Of a DNA stretch of 64,000 nucleotides, positions 33,374 to 43,370 are shown one piece after another. The stretch comes from Defluviicoccus sp. (GTDB lineage Bacteria; Pseudomonadota; Alphaproteobacteria; Rhodospirillales; Defluviicoccaceae). The notes beneath the pieces are model-generated. The model saw only the letters and a list, made by a program, of their open reading frames with translations. It had not been told where the DNA came from and searched no databases. Location of the stretch: assembly GCA_029624735.1 (NCBI GenBank), contig JARSSM010000020.1, forward strand, positions 186,001-250,000, written 5' to 3'. How positions within the stretch are numbered: the first letter of the stretch is position 1; every line of letters starts with the position of its first letter. Position numbers and translations under genes: made by a program.

Positions 33374-36300
33374 ATGTCTGAAAGCCAACGGTTCGCAACG
33401 TTCAACGCTTCGCTCAATCGTGCAACCGAAGGGGCGCTGATTAGCGATCTGTCGACGACGGCAAACGCGCAGGCGCGCACCATCGCCGAGATCATCCAAC
33501 GCAGCCATCCGGACGTCGTCCTGATCAACGAGTTCGACTTCGATGCGAACGGAACGGCAGCCCGGCTGTTTCAGGAGAACTATCTCGGCCGCGCCCAAAA
33601 CGGCGCTGCGCCGGTCACCTATCCCTACGTGTTCAGCGCGCCCTCGAATACCGGCACCGCATCCGGCTTCGACCTCGACAGCAACGGCAGTGCCGTCACC
33701 ACACCCGGCACGCCCGGCTACGGCAATGATGCCTTTGGCTTCGGCGACTTCCCCGGCCAATACGGCATGCTGTTGCTTTCCAAGTACCCGATCGTCGAAG
33801 ACCAGGTCCGCACCTTTCAGAAGTTCTTGTGGAAGGACATGCCGGGCGCGCTGCTGCCCGATGATCCGGCAACCGCTGCTGCCGGGGATTTCTACTCCGC
33901 CGAGGAACTCGAGGCCTTCCGCCTGTCATCGAAGAGCCACTGGGACATCCCTGTCCTGATCGATGGTGAGATTGTCCACGTTCTCGCCGCGCATCCAACA
34001 CCGCCGACCTTCGATGGCGCCGAGGACCGCAATGGGCTGCGCAATCATGACGAGATCCGCTTCTGGGCGGATTACGTCACGCCGGGGGAAGGGGGATATA
34101 TCTACGACGATGCTGGCCAGTACGGTGGCCTCGGCAGCGGCCAGCGCTTTGTCATCATGGGCGATCAGAATGCCGATCCGTTTGACGGCGACTCTGCCGC
34201 CAACGCCATCCAGCAGCTGCTCGGCAATCCGCAAATCGACAGCGCGCTGACGCCCACCAGTGCGGGTGCCGTCGAGGCGGCAGCCCTGCAGGGCGGCGCC
34301 AACGCCGGCCATCTGGGCAACCCGGTGTACGATACCGCTGATTTCGCCGACACTGCGCCTGGTAACCTTCGTGCCGATTACGTCTTGCCATCGACCTTTG
34401 GCTTTGCGGTCGAAGATGCGAAGGTCTTCTGGCCGACGACGGACGATCCGCTTTCGCGGCTGACGGGCAAATATCCGTTCCCCAGCTCCGATCACCGGCT
34501 TGTCTATGTCGATGCCGAACTGACGCCTTCGACATCTTCGGCCGACCGCAACACCGTCGACAGCGTCACGTACCTCGGCCAAGCCACTTTCCCGACCGGC
34601 TACCTCCTCGACGGTACCGAGGTCGGCGGCCTGTCCGGGCTTACTTACGATGCCGCGAACAAGGTGTTCTACGCCATCTCCGATGACCGCAGCGACATCA
34701 ACCCCGCCCGCTATTACACGCTGAAGATCGATCTCGCCGACGGTAAGTTCAGCGATGGTGACGCCACCTTCACCGACGTGACGACGCTGCTGCAGGCAGA
34801 CGGGACGCCTTTCCCGGCCAAGAGCCTGGATCCGGAAGGCATCACGCTCACCAGCCGCGATACGCTTTTCATCTCGTCGGAGGGTGATGCCAATGCGCTG
34901 GTTTCCCCCTTTGTCAACGCATTCTCCCTCTCGGGCCAGCAATTCGCCGAACTGCCGGTGCCAGAGAAGTTTCTGCCGACGGCGGACAAATCGGCCGGCA
35001 TCCGCAACAATCTCGCTTTCGAGAGCCTGACGCTGACGCCAGATCAGCACTACCTGTTCACGGCGACCGAGAACGCGCTTTATCAGGACGGGCCGGCCGC
35101 GAGCCTGAGCGACGAAAGCCCGGCGCGCATCCTTCGCTACGACATGACGACCGGCCAACCGGCGGCCGAGTTTGTTTACGTCACCGATCCGGTGGCAGAT
35201 GCGCCGGTGCCTGCCGGATCGTTCGCAACCAATGGCTTGGTCGAGCTCTTAGCTCTCGACAACACCGGCACGCTGTTGGCGCTTGAACGCGGCTTCTCCA
35301 CCGGCGTTGGCAACACGGCGAAGCTTTACGAGGTGCTGACCCAGCCGGCGACGGATGTCAGCTCGATCGCCAAGCTCGACGGCCTTGAAGTCGACGCAAT
35401 CGCTGAGAAGCAGCTCGTGTTCGATCTCGCTAACCTCGGTATCCCGCTCGACAATCTTGAGGCCATGGCTTTCGGTCCGCAGCTCGCCGATGGCCGGCAG
35501 AGCCTGTTCGTGCTGAGCGACAACAATTTCAGCAGCACGCAGACGACCCAGCTTCTTGCCTTCGCGGTTGATATCGACACCCTGCCGGCGGTCGCCCCCA
35601 GTGTGGAAACGCCGGATCTCGCCCTCAGCGACCCCGCCAACCCCGACGCGCCAGAAGCCGATCCCGATGATCCGGCGATCTGGGTCAACGCTGCCGACCC
35701 GGCGCGGAGCCTGGTGGTGACGGCGCTGAAGGACGCCGGGCTCAAGGTCTACGATCTCGCCGGCCACGAGGTGCAGAGCATCGCGCCCGATGACGTCCGC
35801 TACAACAACGTCGATATCGTTTACGGCTTCAAGCTTGACGGCAAGTCGGTTGACTTGGCCGTCGCCTCGGATCGGGAGAACGACACGCTCGCGGTCTTCA
35901 GCATCGATCCGGTGAAGGGGACGCTCGCTGACGTGACCGCGAAGTCGATCCCGGCCTCGATCTTCGGCTTCGACGATGGGGAGCATACGGCTTACGGGCT
36001 CGCTTCCTACACCAGCCCGGTCGATGGCCACTCGTACGTCTTCGTCAGCGAGCGCGCCGGTGCGGGCCTCGCCCAGCTTGAACTGACCGATGCGGGCGAT
36101 GGCACCGTTGGCGCGCGTACGGTGCGGATGCTGGAATTGCCGGTGCCGACCGGCGATCCCGAGGAATCGCAGTCGGAGGGGATCGTCGTCGACCGGGAAA
36201 CCGGCACACTCTACGTCGGCATCGAGGCCGGCGGCCTCTACAAGTATTCGGCCGAACCGAATGGCGGCGACGCCTATCAGGTCGTGCACCCGGTGGATGG

Positions 36301-38425
36301 TCCCCATATCACCGCCGATCTGGAAGGCTTGGCGATCTACTACGGGCCGAACGGAAGTGGTTATCTGATTGCTTCCAGCCAGGGTGACTCGAGCTACGCC
36401 GTGTTCTCCCGCGAGGGGACGAATGAATACCTCGGCAATTTCGTCGTCGGTCCCGCGGGCGGCATCGACGGCGCCGAGGAGACAGATGGCCTCGATATCG
36501 TCAGCGTGCCGCTGGGAACGGCTTTCCCGCAGGGTCTCCTGGTCGTCCAGGACGGCTCGAACTCGCCGCAGGCCATCGGCCTGGATAACGACGGCGAGGA
36601 AGTCCAGAACTTCAGCGCCAACTTCAAGTTCATCCCATGGCAGAACGTCGCCTCTGCCTTCACGCCGGCGCTCACGATAGACACTGCGGCGAGTGATCCG
36701 CATGCGCCTGCCGCACACTCGCTGGTCAATGGCGTCGCTGCCGGCGATACCGATCAGACATCAACGGTCCTTTGGACGCGCAGCACGGTGCCGGGCCAGG
36801 TTACCTTCGAGCTCGCTACCGACCCGCAGTTCAGCAGCATCGTTCGCTCGGTGCAGACGGCGGTGGCCGATACGACGGTGCCGGTCAAAGCCGAAGTTGC
36901 CGGTCTCACGCCCGGTACCGAATACTACTATCGGGCAACCGATGCCGCGGGCGCCGCGGCCGACGGTCACTTCACGACCGCCGCGGCGCTGGGCACTCAT
37001 GCCGGGTTCAGCCTCGGCGTCAGCGGCGACTGGCGCGGCGAACTCGCACCGTACCCATCGGTCGCCAACGCTCCGGAACAGAACCTCGACCTGTTCGTTG
37101 CCCTGGGCGACACCATCTACGCTGACGTTGCGTCGCCGGGTTTGCTGGATGAGTCCGGCGCCGAGAAGGGCCAGGCCGAAACGGCAGCCGAGTACGGGCA
37201 GAAGTACGATGAGGTCTACAGCACCCGCTTCGGCGCCAACACGCTCGCCGACCTGCGCGCCTCGACGTCGATCCTGGCTAGCATCGACGACCACGAGGTC
37301 ACCAACGATTTCTCGGGCGGTGCCGACGTTGCCACCGACTCCCGCTTCACCGATGCCGCCGGCACGCTGATCAACGACAGCACGCTCTACGCAGCCGGCC
37401 TGCAGGCGTTCCAGGAATGGCACCCGCTGCACGACGAATACTATGGTTCGACCGGCGATACGCTCACCGCCGGCGAGTACCAGCTTTACCGCTTCAATAC
37501 CTGGGGCAGCGACGCTGCGACCTTCGTCCTCGATAACCGTTCCTTCCGTGACGCTCCGCTTGAGAACGCCGATCTGACCAATTCGGCCGACGTCGCTCGC
37601 TTCCTCGCCCAGTCCTTCGACCCGAGCCGCACCATGCTGGGTGAGGCGCAGCTGGAAGATCTCAAGGCCGATCTCCTGAAGGCACAGGAAGACGGGATTA
37701 CCTGGAAGTTCGTCATGGTGCCCGAGCCGATCCAGAATTTGGGGCCTCTCAGCGCTGCCGATCGTTTCGAGGGGTATGCGGCCGAACGCACCGAGCTCTT
37801 GTCCTTCATCAACACCTCGGGCATCGACAACGTCGTCTTTGTCTCGGCCGACGTCCACGGAACGGCCATCAACAACCTGACGTATCAAACCGCGCCGGGC
37901 GGCGCACAGATCGCGACCTCCGCGTTCGAGATCACCACCGGCGCCGTTGCCTATGACGCGCCGCTGGCGATCGAGGCGATGAAGCTGGCTGCTGCGGCCG
38001 GATTGGTCTCACCGCAGCAACAGGCCTTCTTTGACAGCCTGCCGATCGCCCCCGACGCCGACAGCCTTCCGAATGACAAGGACGACTTCTTCACAGTCGT
38101 GGTCAGCGGCGTCCTCGATCAGGTCGGTTATGATCACCTCGGCCTCGACGACAACCTGCCCGTCGCCGCAGGCAAGATCGACGCGACGCTGACCGCGGGT
38201 GATTGGGTGGCGGCCTCGACCTATGGCTGGACCAAGTTCGATGTCGATGCCACGACGCAGAAGCTTACCGTCACGACCTACGGCATCGAGCCCTATGCGC
38301 GCGAGGCGATTGAAGCCAACCCCGATGCCTTTTTCGCCAACGATCCGCAGATCGTGAGCCAGTTCGTGGTCAATCCGGTGCTGGCACACACTGCCGGCGC
38401 CGACGCCTCGATCCTGGTCGGCTGA
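33374..38425 (+). CDS. Four-domain phosphate-scavenging enzyme (EEP nuclease, two phytase-type domains, PhoD)
   Basis: 1683-residue protein, far longer than any single-domain relative. Residues about 1-390 form an endonuclease/exonuclease/phosphatase domain (FATFNASLNR, INEFDFD, MGDQNADPF, SSDHRLVYVDAEL). About 395-745 is an esterase-like phytase domain (GLSGLTYDAANKVFYAISDDRS, LDPEGITL, ATENALYQDG). About 749-1100 is a beta-propeller phytase (EADPDDPAIWVN, SDRENDTLAVFSID, GLASYTSP, SEGIVVDRETGTLYVGIE, ADLEGLAIYY). About 1103-1640 is a PhoD-like phosphatase with its N-terminal domain (LWTRSTVPGQVTFEL; GDTIYAD near 1245; SIDDHEVTNDF near 1302; VSADVHGT near 1491). No signal peptide is visible, so export by a type I-like route through the C-terminus is possible. 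It is divergent from pst and follows a PHO-box-like site. Confidence 0.9.
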   Translation: MSESQRFATFNASLNRATEGALISDLSTTANAQARTIAEIIQRSHPDVVLINEFDFDANGTAARLFQENYLGRAQNGAAPVTYPYVFSAPSNTGTASGFDLDSNGSAVTTPGTPGYGNDAFGFGDFPGQYGMLLLSKYPIVEDQVRTFQKFLWKDMPGALLPDDPATAAAGDFYSAEELEAFRLSSKSHWDIPVLIDGEIVHVLAAHPTPPTFDGAEDRNGLRNHDEIRFWADYVTPGEGGYIYDDAGQYGGLGSGQRFVIMGDQNADPFDGDSAANAIQQLLGNPQIDSALTPTSAGAVEAAALQGGANAGHLGNPVYDTADFADTAPGNLRADYVLPSTFGFAVEDAKVFWPTTDDPLSRLTGKYPFPSSDHRLVYVDAELTPSTSSADRNTVDSVTYLGQATFPTGYLLDGTEVGGLSGLTYDAANKVFYAISDDRSDINPARYYTLKIDLADGKFSDGDATFTDVTTLLQADGTPFPAKSLDPEGITLTSRDTLFISSEGDANALVSPFVNAFSLSGQQFAELPVPEKFLPTADKSAGIRNNLAFESLTLTPDQHYLFTATENALYQDGPAASLSDESPARILRYDMTTGQPAAEFVYVTDPVADAPVPAGSFATNGLVELLALDNTGTLLALERGFSTGVGNTAKLYEVLTQPATDVSSIAKLDGLEVDAIAEKQLVFDLANLGIPLDNLEAMAFGPQLADGRQSLFVLSDNNFSSTQTTQLLAFAVDIDTLPAVAPSVETPDLALSDPANPDAPEADPDDPAIWVNAADPARSLVVTALKDAGLKVYDLAGHEVQSIAPDDVRYNNVDIVYGFKLDGKSVDLAVASDRENDTLAVFSIDPVKGTLADVTAKSIPASIFGFDDGEHTAYGLASYTSPVDGHSYVFVSERAGAGLAQLELTDAGDGTVGARTVRMLELPVPTGDPEESQSEGIVVDRETGTLYVGIEAGGLYKYSAEPNGGDAYQVVHPVDGPHITADLEGLAIYYGPNGSGYLIASSQGDSSYAVFSREGTNEYLGNFVVGPAGGIDGAEETDGLDIVSVPLGTAFPQGLLVVQDGSNSPQAIGLDNDGEEVQNFSANFKFIPWQNVASAFTPALTIDTAASDPHAPAAHSLVNGVAAGDTDQTSTVLWTRSTVPGQVTFELATDPQFSSIVRSVQTAVADTTVPVKAEVAGLTPGTEYYYRATDAAGAAADGHFTTAAALGTHAGFSLGVSGDWRGELAPYPSVANAPEQNLDLFVALGDTIYADVASPGLLDESGAEKGQAETAAEYGQKYDEVYSTRFGANTLADLRASTSILASIDDHEVTNDFSGGADVATDSRFTDAAGTLINDSTLYAAGLQAFQEWHPLHDEYYGSTGDTLTAGEYQLYRFNTWGSDAATFVLDNRSFRDAPLENADLTNSADVARFLAQSFDPSRTMLGEAQLEDLKADLLKAQEDGITWKFVMVPEPIQNLGPLSAADRFEGYAAERTELLSFINTSGIDNVVFVSADVHGTAINNLTYQTAPGGAQIATSAFEITTGAVAYDAPLAIEAMKLAAAAGLVSPQQQAFFDSLPIAPDADSLPNDKDDFFTVVVSGVLDQVGYDHLGLDDNLPVAAGKIDATLTAGDWVAASTYGWTKFDVDATTQKLTVTTYGIEPYAREAIEANPDAFFANDPQIVSQFVVNPVLAHTAGADASILVG

Positions 38426-38671
38426 GCACACAGTACCGCCGACGTGGGCCAGGCGAACCGCCAAATCTGTTGCCAAGGTGGTTGAAGGCTGGCCCACAGC
38501 TCCCGTGGACTGAGGGGGGCGTCCGGTCGGTTCGTCGGCACCTTCACCGCGCCCGAGCGCACCTACTCCCGCTCCGCCGCGGGACGCGCTCCCAAACCCC
38601 GCGCTCTGCGTTGGCGGATCGCGGAGTTTGGGTCCGGCTTGCCTTGCGGGGGTGTCCGCGCTGCGGCCGCC

Positions 38672-39253
38672 TCACCTGTCCTTGGTGTGGTAGATGCGGT
38701 TCGGCATCATGTCGACGGCATGCGCGACGCGGTTGGTGTAGTTGAAGAAGGCGGCGACGTCGGCAATGTCGAAGATGTCCCGATCGGAGAAGCCGACATC
38801 ACGCAAGCGCTGCCGGTCCGGCTCGGCGATCTCGTGCGGGGCGACGGTGAGCTTCCAGGCGAAATCGAGCATGGCGCGCTGGCGCGGCTCAAGCTCGGCG
38901 ACCCGGTAGTTCATCACCATCATCTCGCCGAGCTCGGGATCGCCGGAGAGCTCGCGCACGGCTTGGCCATGGGCGACCAGGCAGTAGTAGCAGCGGTTCG
39001 CCGACGAGACGACGACGGAGATCATCTCGCGTTCGAGCTTGGAGAGCCCGCAGGTCTCCTCGTCCAGCATCAACTGGTTGTAGAAGGCGCTGAACACGCG
39101 GAATTTCAGAGGATTGATCGTGTACGCGCGCAGCACGTTGGGGATAAGCCCCAGCTTTTCCTGGCACTTGCGGAAGTACTTCTGAATGTCCGCCTCAAGC
39201 GTGCTGTCGTCTTCCGGCAGTTCCATCTTGATGATGTGATCCGGCTGCGGCAT
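38672..39253 (-). CDS. AhpD-like/peroxidase-related protein
   Basis: 193-residue helical protein of the carboxymuconolactone decarboxylase/AhpD superfamily, the group annotated as peroxidase-related enzymes. The active-site pattern CYYCLVAHG gives Cys88-x-x-Cys91 and His95, as in AhpD. The downstream LDFAWKLTVAPHEI and FNYTNRVAHAVDMMPN are typical. A general role in peroxide or thiol redox detoxification is likely. It follows aroC by 15 bp on the same strand and may be cotranscribed with fabI-aroC. Confidence 0.88.
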   Translation of the reverse strand: MPQPDHIIKMELPEDDSTLEADIQKYFRKCQEKLGLIPNVLRAYTINPLKFRVFSAFYNQLMLDEETCGLSKLEREMISVVVSSANRCYYCLVAHGQAVRELSGDPELGEMMVMNYRVAELEPRQRAMLDFAWKLTVAPHEIAEPDRQRLRDVGFSDRDIFDIADVAAFFNYTNRVAHAVDMMPNRIYHTKDR

Positions 39254-39268
39254 TGCCCGTCTCCTTTT

Positions 39269-40369
39269 CTATTTGTTGAACCCTCTATCTTCCCTCACTG
39301 CGGTAGCGCACTGGCCGCACTGGCGGAGCCAGTGATCGGCGAGTACCAGCGCAACCATCGCTTCTGCGACCGGCACCGCGCGGATGGCAACGCACGGGTC
39401 GTGGCGTCCCTTGGTGACGATTTCTGCGTCCTCGCCGGCAACGCTCACCGTCTGCTGCGGCTTTGCGAGCGAGCTCGTGGGCTTGATCGCCAGCCGGCAG
39501 ACGATGTCCTGACCGGTCGAGATGCCGCCCAGTACGCCGCCTGCGTTGTTGGAGAGAAACGTCACCGCTCCGTCCGCCATCCGCATGGCGTCGTTGTGGT
39601 CGCCGCCGGGCATGGCGGCGGCGGCGAAGCCGGCCCCGATCTCGACCCCCTTGACGGCGGGAATGCTCATCAGGGCCTTCGCCAAGTCGGCATCGAGGCG
39701 GTCAAAAACAGGCTCGCCGAGGCCTGCCGGAACGCCGCATGCGACAACCTCAACGATCCCGCCAGCAGACGAGCCGGCACGGCGCACCTCATCCAGGAAC
39801 GCTACCCAATGCGGCACGGTCGCCGCATCCGGGCACCAGAAGGGATTGCGCTCCGTCTCCTCCCAGTCCCAGCGGGCACGCTCGATGGCACTCGTTCCGA
39901 CCTGGACCAGGGCGGCGCGGATGCTGACCGACGCCACCACCTTGCGCGCGATCGCGCCGGCGGCAACCCGCATCGCCGTCTCCCGCGCGCTGGAGCGGCC
40001 GCCGCCGCGGTAGTCGCGGATCCCGTACTTGCGCCAGTAGGTGTAGTCGGCGTGCCCCGGGCGGAAGAGATCCTTGATCGCGCCGTAGTCCTTGGAGCGC
40101 GCGTCCTCGTTCTCGATCAGGAGGCCGATTGGCGCGCCTGTTGTCATCCCCTCGAACACGCCCGAAAGGATCCGCACCTGGTCGGCCTCGCGGCGCTGGG
40201 TGGTAAAGCGCGACTGCCCCGGCTTGCGGCGATCGAGAAACGGCTGAATGTCGGCTTCGCTTAAGGCAAGCCGTGGCGGGACGCCGTCGACGATCGCACC
40301 AATGGCAGGGCCGTGGCTTTCGCCGAACGTGGTGACGCGGAATGCTTCGCCGAAGGAATTGCCGGCCAT
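39269..40369 (-). CDS. aroC: Chorismate synthase
   Basis: 366-residue FMN-dependent enzyme converting 5-enolpyruvylshikimate-3-phosphate to chorismate, the last step of the shikimate pathway. Signature regions are [18 protein letters not shown] at the N-terminus, [49 protein letters not shown], and [19 protein letters not shown] with [17 protein letters not shown] near the end. Length and motifs are standard. The start lies 3 bp after the fabI stop, so the two genes are probably coupled. Confidence 0.97.
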   Translation of the reverse strand: MAGNSFGEAFRVTTFGESHGPAIGAIVDGVPPRLALSEADIQPFLDRRKPGQSRFTTQRREADQVRILSGVFEGMTTGAPIGLLIENEDARSKDYGAIKDLFRPGHADYTYWRKYGIRDYRGGGRSSARETAMRVAAGAIARKVVASVSIRAALVQVGTSAIERARWDWEETERNPFWCPDAATVPHWVAFLDEVRRAGSSAGGIVEVVACGVPAGLGEPVFDRLDADLAKALMSIPAVKGVEIGAGFAAAAMPGGDHNDAMRMADGAVTFLSNNAGGVLGGISTGQDIVCRLAIKPTSSLAKPQQTVSVAGEDAEIVTKGRHDPCVAIRAVPVAEAMVALVLADHWLRQCGQCATAVREDRGFNK

Positions 40370-40372
40370 CGT

Positions 40373-41212
40373 CTAGGACTGGGGCGTGAACGACTCCAGG
40401 AGCGCGCGAACGTCGGGCGCGGAGTCGGCGGACATCATGCCGATCACGTTGTAGCCGCAGTCGACGTAGTGGACCTCCCCGGAGACACCGGATGACAGAT
40501 CGCTCAGGATATAAACGCCGGCGCCGGCAACATCGTCCAAGGTGACATTGCGGCGCAGCGGGGCGTTGTACTGGTTCCAGCGCAAGATGAAGCGGAAATC
40601 GCCGATGCCCGAGGCGGCGAGCGTCTTCATCGGCCCGGCGGAGATCGCGTTGACGCGGATGTTCTGCCGGCCGAGATCTGCCGCGAGGTAGCGGACGCTT
40701 GCCTCCAGCGCAGCTTTTGCCACCCCCATCACGTTGTAGTGCGGCATCACCCGCTCCGCGCCCATGTAGCTGAGCGTCAACAGGCTGCCGCCGTTCGGCA
40801 TCAGCTTTTCCGCCTGCCGGCACACTGCGGTGAACGAATAGCACGACACCAGCATCGTCTCGGCGAAGTTCTCGGCCGTGGTGTCGACGTAGCGGCCCTT
40901 GAGCTGCTCCTTGTCGGAAAACGCGATCGCGTGCAGGACGAAATCGAGGCTGCCCCAGCGCTCGGCCAGCGTGGCAAAGACCTGATCGAGCGAGGCGGTA
41001 TCGGTTACGTCGCAGGGCAGGACCAAATCGCAGCCGAGCGACTGCGCCAGCGGCAGCACGCGCTTGCGCAGCGCCTCGCCCTGATAGGTGAAAGCGACTT
41101 CGGCGCCATGCGCGACCGCCGCCCGGGCAATGCCCCAGGCGATCGAACGGTCATTGGCCACGCCCATGATCAGGCCGCGCTTGCCGGCCAACAGCGCTGC
41201 AGTCTCGGTCAT
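40373..41212 (-). CDS. fabI: Enoyl-ACP reductase FabI (paralogue 2)
   Basis: 279-residue NADH-dependent enoyl-ACP reductase of canonical length. GLIMGVANDRSIAWGIA forms the nucleotide loop, LHAIAFSDKEQLKGRYVDT the substrate loop, YNVMGVAK the catalytic Tyr and Lys, and SAGPMKTLAASGIGDFR the conserved substrate-binding segment. It is closer to the housekeeping E. coli-type enzyme than the copy at 24163-24996. The arrangement fabI-aroC is recurrent in alphaproteobacteria. Confidence 0.94.
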   Translation of the reverse strand: MTETAALLAGKRGLIMGVANDRSIAWGIARAAVAHGAEVAFTYQGEALRKRVLPLAQSLGCDLVLPCDVTDTASLDQVFATLAERWGSLDFVLHAIAFSDKEQLKGRYVDTTAENFAETMLVSCYSFTAVCRQAEKLMPNGGSLLTLSYMGAERVMPHYNVMGVAKAALEASVRYLAADLGRQNIRVNAISAGPMKTLAASGIGDFRFILRWNQYNAPLRRNVTLDDVAGAGVYILSDLSSGVSGEVHYVDCGYNVIGMMSADSAPDVRALLESFTPQS

Positions 41213-41416
41213 CCGGTGTTCGGTCCTAGCCCTGTTGCAAGGCGCGGCGGGCGCCGCTCCAGAACGAAACAGCGGGCCCTAGCCGTCGGCTGCCATCCGT
41301 TTCGAGTCCGTGATCGCGCGCCTCGATTGGCAGTCGCGGTCTGACTCCCCGACCGTCGCCATATCGGAAGGGGCGGGATCCGTCAATGATTGCCGCTCCG
41401 CTGCGCGTCCTGGCCC

Positions 41417-41734
41417 TCATTTGCTCCTTAGACGGAGCCGGATTTCTTGGCGGACGGCCTCCGGCAGCTCGTCTAAGGCTTCTTCGACCGTGTGCAGGGC
41501 GCGGCGCGCGGCATACAGCTGATCGAGGAGGGAGAGAACAAGGCCTAAGGCTTCGTCGCCGACCAGGAACTCGCCGCGCAGCTCACGGATAAGCGCAATG
41601 CGCGCCTCGTCCACTTCATCGAAGACCGGGCCGTGCGGCGTCAGCTGCGGTCGCACCCACTGCTGGTCGATCCACGCGTTCAGTTCGACACGCTCCAGGC
41701 TGTAGCAGGTGAGGATCTCTTCGAATGTCGCCAT
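41417..41734 (-). CDS. cbpM: CbpM-like chaperone modulator
   Basis: 105-residue protein of the CbpM/MerR-like chaperone-modulator family, which binds the J-domain protein CbpA and restrains it. The N-terminal part SLERVELNAWIDQQWVRPQL looks like the family's helix-turn-helix-related fold, followed by DEVDEARIALIRELRGEFLVGDEALGLVLSLLDQLYAARRAL, the typical two-helix hairpin. ATG 41734 is chosen because it directly follows cbpA; the longer frame upstream is out-of-frame cbpA sequence. Confidence 0.85.
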   Translation of the reverse strand: MATFEEILTCYSLERVELNAWIDQQWVRPQLTPHGPVFDEVDEARIALIRELRGEFLVGDEALGLVLSLLDQLYAARRALHTVEEALDELPEAVRQEIRLRLRSK

Positions 41735-41750
41735 GGTTCGCGGTTCCGGT

Positions 41751-42644
41751 TCAGCGTTGACGCACACGATAGGTGTGCCGCTCTGCCCACTCGCGCACGA
41801 AGCGCTCCAGCTCTGGGTCGATCCGCTCCGGCAGGATAACCTGCAAGGTGACGTAGAAGTCGCCGCGCGGACCGCCGCCGGAGGGCGGAGCACCCTTGCC
41901 GCGCACGCGCAACCGCATGCCCGAGTTCGATCCGCGGGGGATGGTGAGGCTGACCGGTCCGTCGGCGGTTCCAACCTCGATCTTGCCGCCGAGAACCGCC
42001 TCGGGCAGGCTGATCGGTAAGTCAGCGTAAATATCGGTGCCCTCGCGCCGCATCTGCGGATCCGGGCGCACCTTCACCTCCAGATGCAGATCACCCGCTT
42101 TGCCGCCGCCGCCGGGCATGCCCTGGCCGCGCAGCCGCAGAACCTGGCCGTCCTCGGTGCCGGGCGGTATGGTGACCTTGACCTTGCGGCCGTCCGGAAG
42201 GACCATTTCGCGGGTCGCGCCGTTGACTGCATCGAGGAAGTCGACCTCGACCTGCTGCCGCACATCCATCCCGCGCGTCCGTGCCTCGCGCCTCTGGCCG
42301 CGGAACAGTTCAGCGAAGATATCGGTTCCCTCGAAGTCGCGGAAAAACTGGCCCGGATCCGTATAGCGGTTGCCGGGGTCGGCTTCGGCAAAGTCGCGGT
42401 AGAATCGCCGCTCGGCCTTTGGCGCACCGGAGGCATCGATCTCGCCGCGGTCGTAGCGGGCCTTCTTGTCCGGATCCGAAAGGAGGTCATAGGCTGACGC
42501 GACCTCCTTGAACCGATCCTCGGCCTTGGTGTCGCCAGGGTGCAGATCCGGGTGCAGATCGCGGGCAAGCTTCCGATAGGCCTTCTTGATCTCCTTGCTT
42601 CCGGCGTCCTTGGGAACGCCCAGCACCGCATAAGGATCGCGCAT
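41751..42644 (-). CDS. cbpA: CbpA-type J-domain co-chaperone
   Basis: 297-residue DnaJ-family protein without the zinc-finger domain. The J domain occupies residues 3-68 (DPYAVLGVPKDAGSKEIKKAYRKL with the DnaK-activating HPD in DLHPDLHPGD). A short linker leads to the two C-terminal substrate-binding beta domains (VEVDFLDAVNGATREMVLPDG, VTIPPGTEDGQVLRLRGQG, LPISLPEAVLGGKIEV). Lack of CxxCxGxG repeats and pairing with cbpM identify the CbpA type. ATG 42644 begins the J domain; the upstream extension is unsupported. Confidence 0.92.
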   Translation of the reverse strand: MRDPYAVLGVPKDAGSKEIKKAYRKLARDLHPDLHPGDTKAEDRFKEVASAYDLLSDPDKKARYDRGEIDASGAPKAERRFYRDFAEADPGNRYTDPGQFFRDFEGTDIFAELFRGQRREARTRGMDVRQQVEVDFLDAVNGATREMVLPDGRKVKVTIPPGTEDGQVLRLRGQGMPGGGGKAGDLHLEVKVRPDPQMRREGTDIYADLPISLPEAVLGGKIEVGTADGPVSLTIPRGSNSGMRLRVRGKGAPPSGGGPRGDFYVTLQVILPERIDPELERFVREWAERHTYRVRQR

Positions 42645-42896
42645 GCGTGACTCGCAGCTCCGCTCTACGATCAGACCGTACAGCCGCCAGCATACTCCAA
42701 GCACGCCCCGCGCGACATCGCGAGATCAAGCCGGCTCGATGCGACGGTACGGCCCGTGAAAGGTGCGGTGGAGTAGGGAGACTTGCGCGACTCGCAGCTG
42801 CGCAGCGCCGCCGATGCGGTGCGAGTGATCAACTGAAGTGAGGAAACGATTCGCGATCGAAGAGGTCGGAGCTGGCAGGCGTACGGTGCCGCGGCT

Positions 42897-43370
42897 CTAC
42901 TCCTCCATCTCCCCTGCCGGCGACGTGATCTCGGCGCCCTCGCGCGCCTCGGCGTAGGCCAAAACACGCACGAGCTGGAACAACCGCTTGCGCACGGTCG
43001 GGTCGGGGATGCGAAAATAGTTGTGCATCATCTCGAACGCTTCGCGGGAGTTCATGGGATTGACATCCATGGCTACCGCCGGCTGGTCCGACAAGCCCAA
43101 GCTCGGTTCCGGCATGCCGATCGCTTCCGGCATGACACCGTCGAAGAAGAAGGACACGTCGACTCCCAGTGCCTTCGAGATCTTGAACGGGTTACTGGCG
43201 CCGACGCGGTTGGTGCCGCTCTCGTACTTCTGGATCTGCTGGAAGGTCACGCCGATGGCCTGTCCCAGCTTGGTCTGGCTGACGCGCAGGCCGACCCGGC
43301 GGCCGCGGATCCGCGTACCGACGTGCCTGTCTATAGGGTCAGGACCCTCTTCGGAGATCGGGTTCTTCAT
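42897..43370 (-). CDS. XRE-family transcriptional regulator
   Basis: 157-residue DNA-binding protein. Residues 15-75 form a lambda-repressor-like helix-turn-helix (VGTRIRGRRVGLRVSQTKLGQAIGVTFQQIQKYESGTNRVG), a version very common in alphaproteobacteria. The C-terminal part (NPMNSREAFEMMHNYFRIPDPTVRKRLFQLVRVLA) is helical and typical of this subgroup. Targets unknown. It is followed by a long gene-poor stretch upstream of parE. Confidence 0.92.
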   Translation of the reverse strand: MKNPISEEGPDPIDRHVGTRIRGRRVGLRVSQTKLGQAIGVTFQQIQKYESGTNRVGASNPFKISKALGVDVSFFFDGVMPEAIGMPEPSLGLSDQPAVAMDVNPMNSREAFEMMHNYFRIPDPTVRKRLFQLVRVLAYAEAREGAEITSPAGEMEE

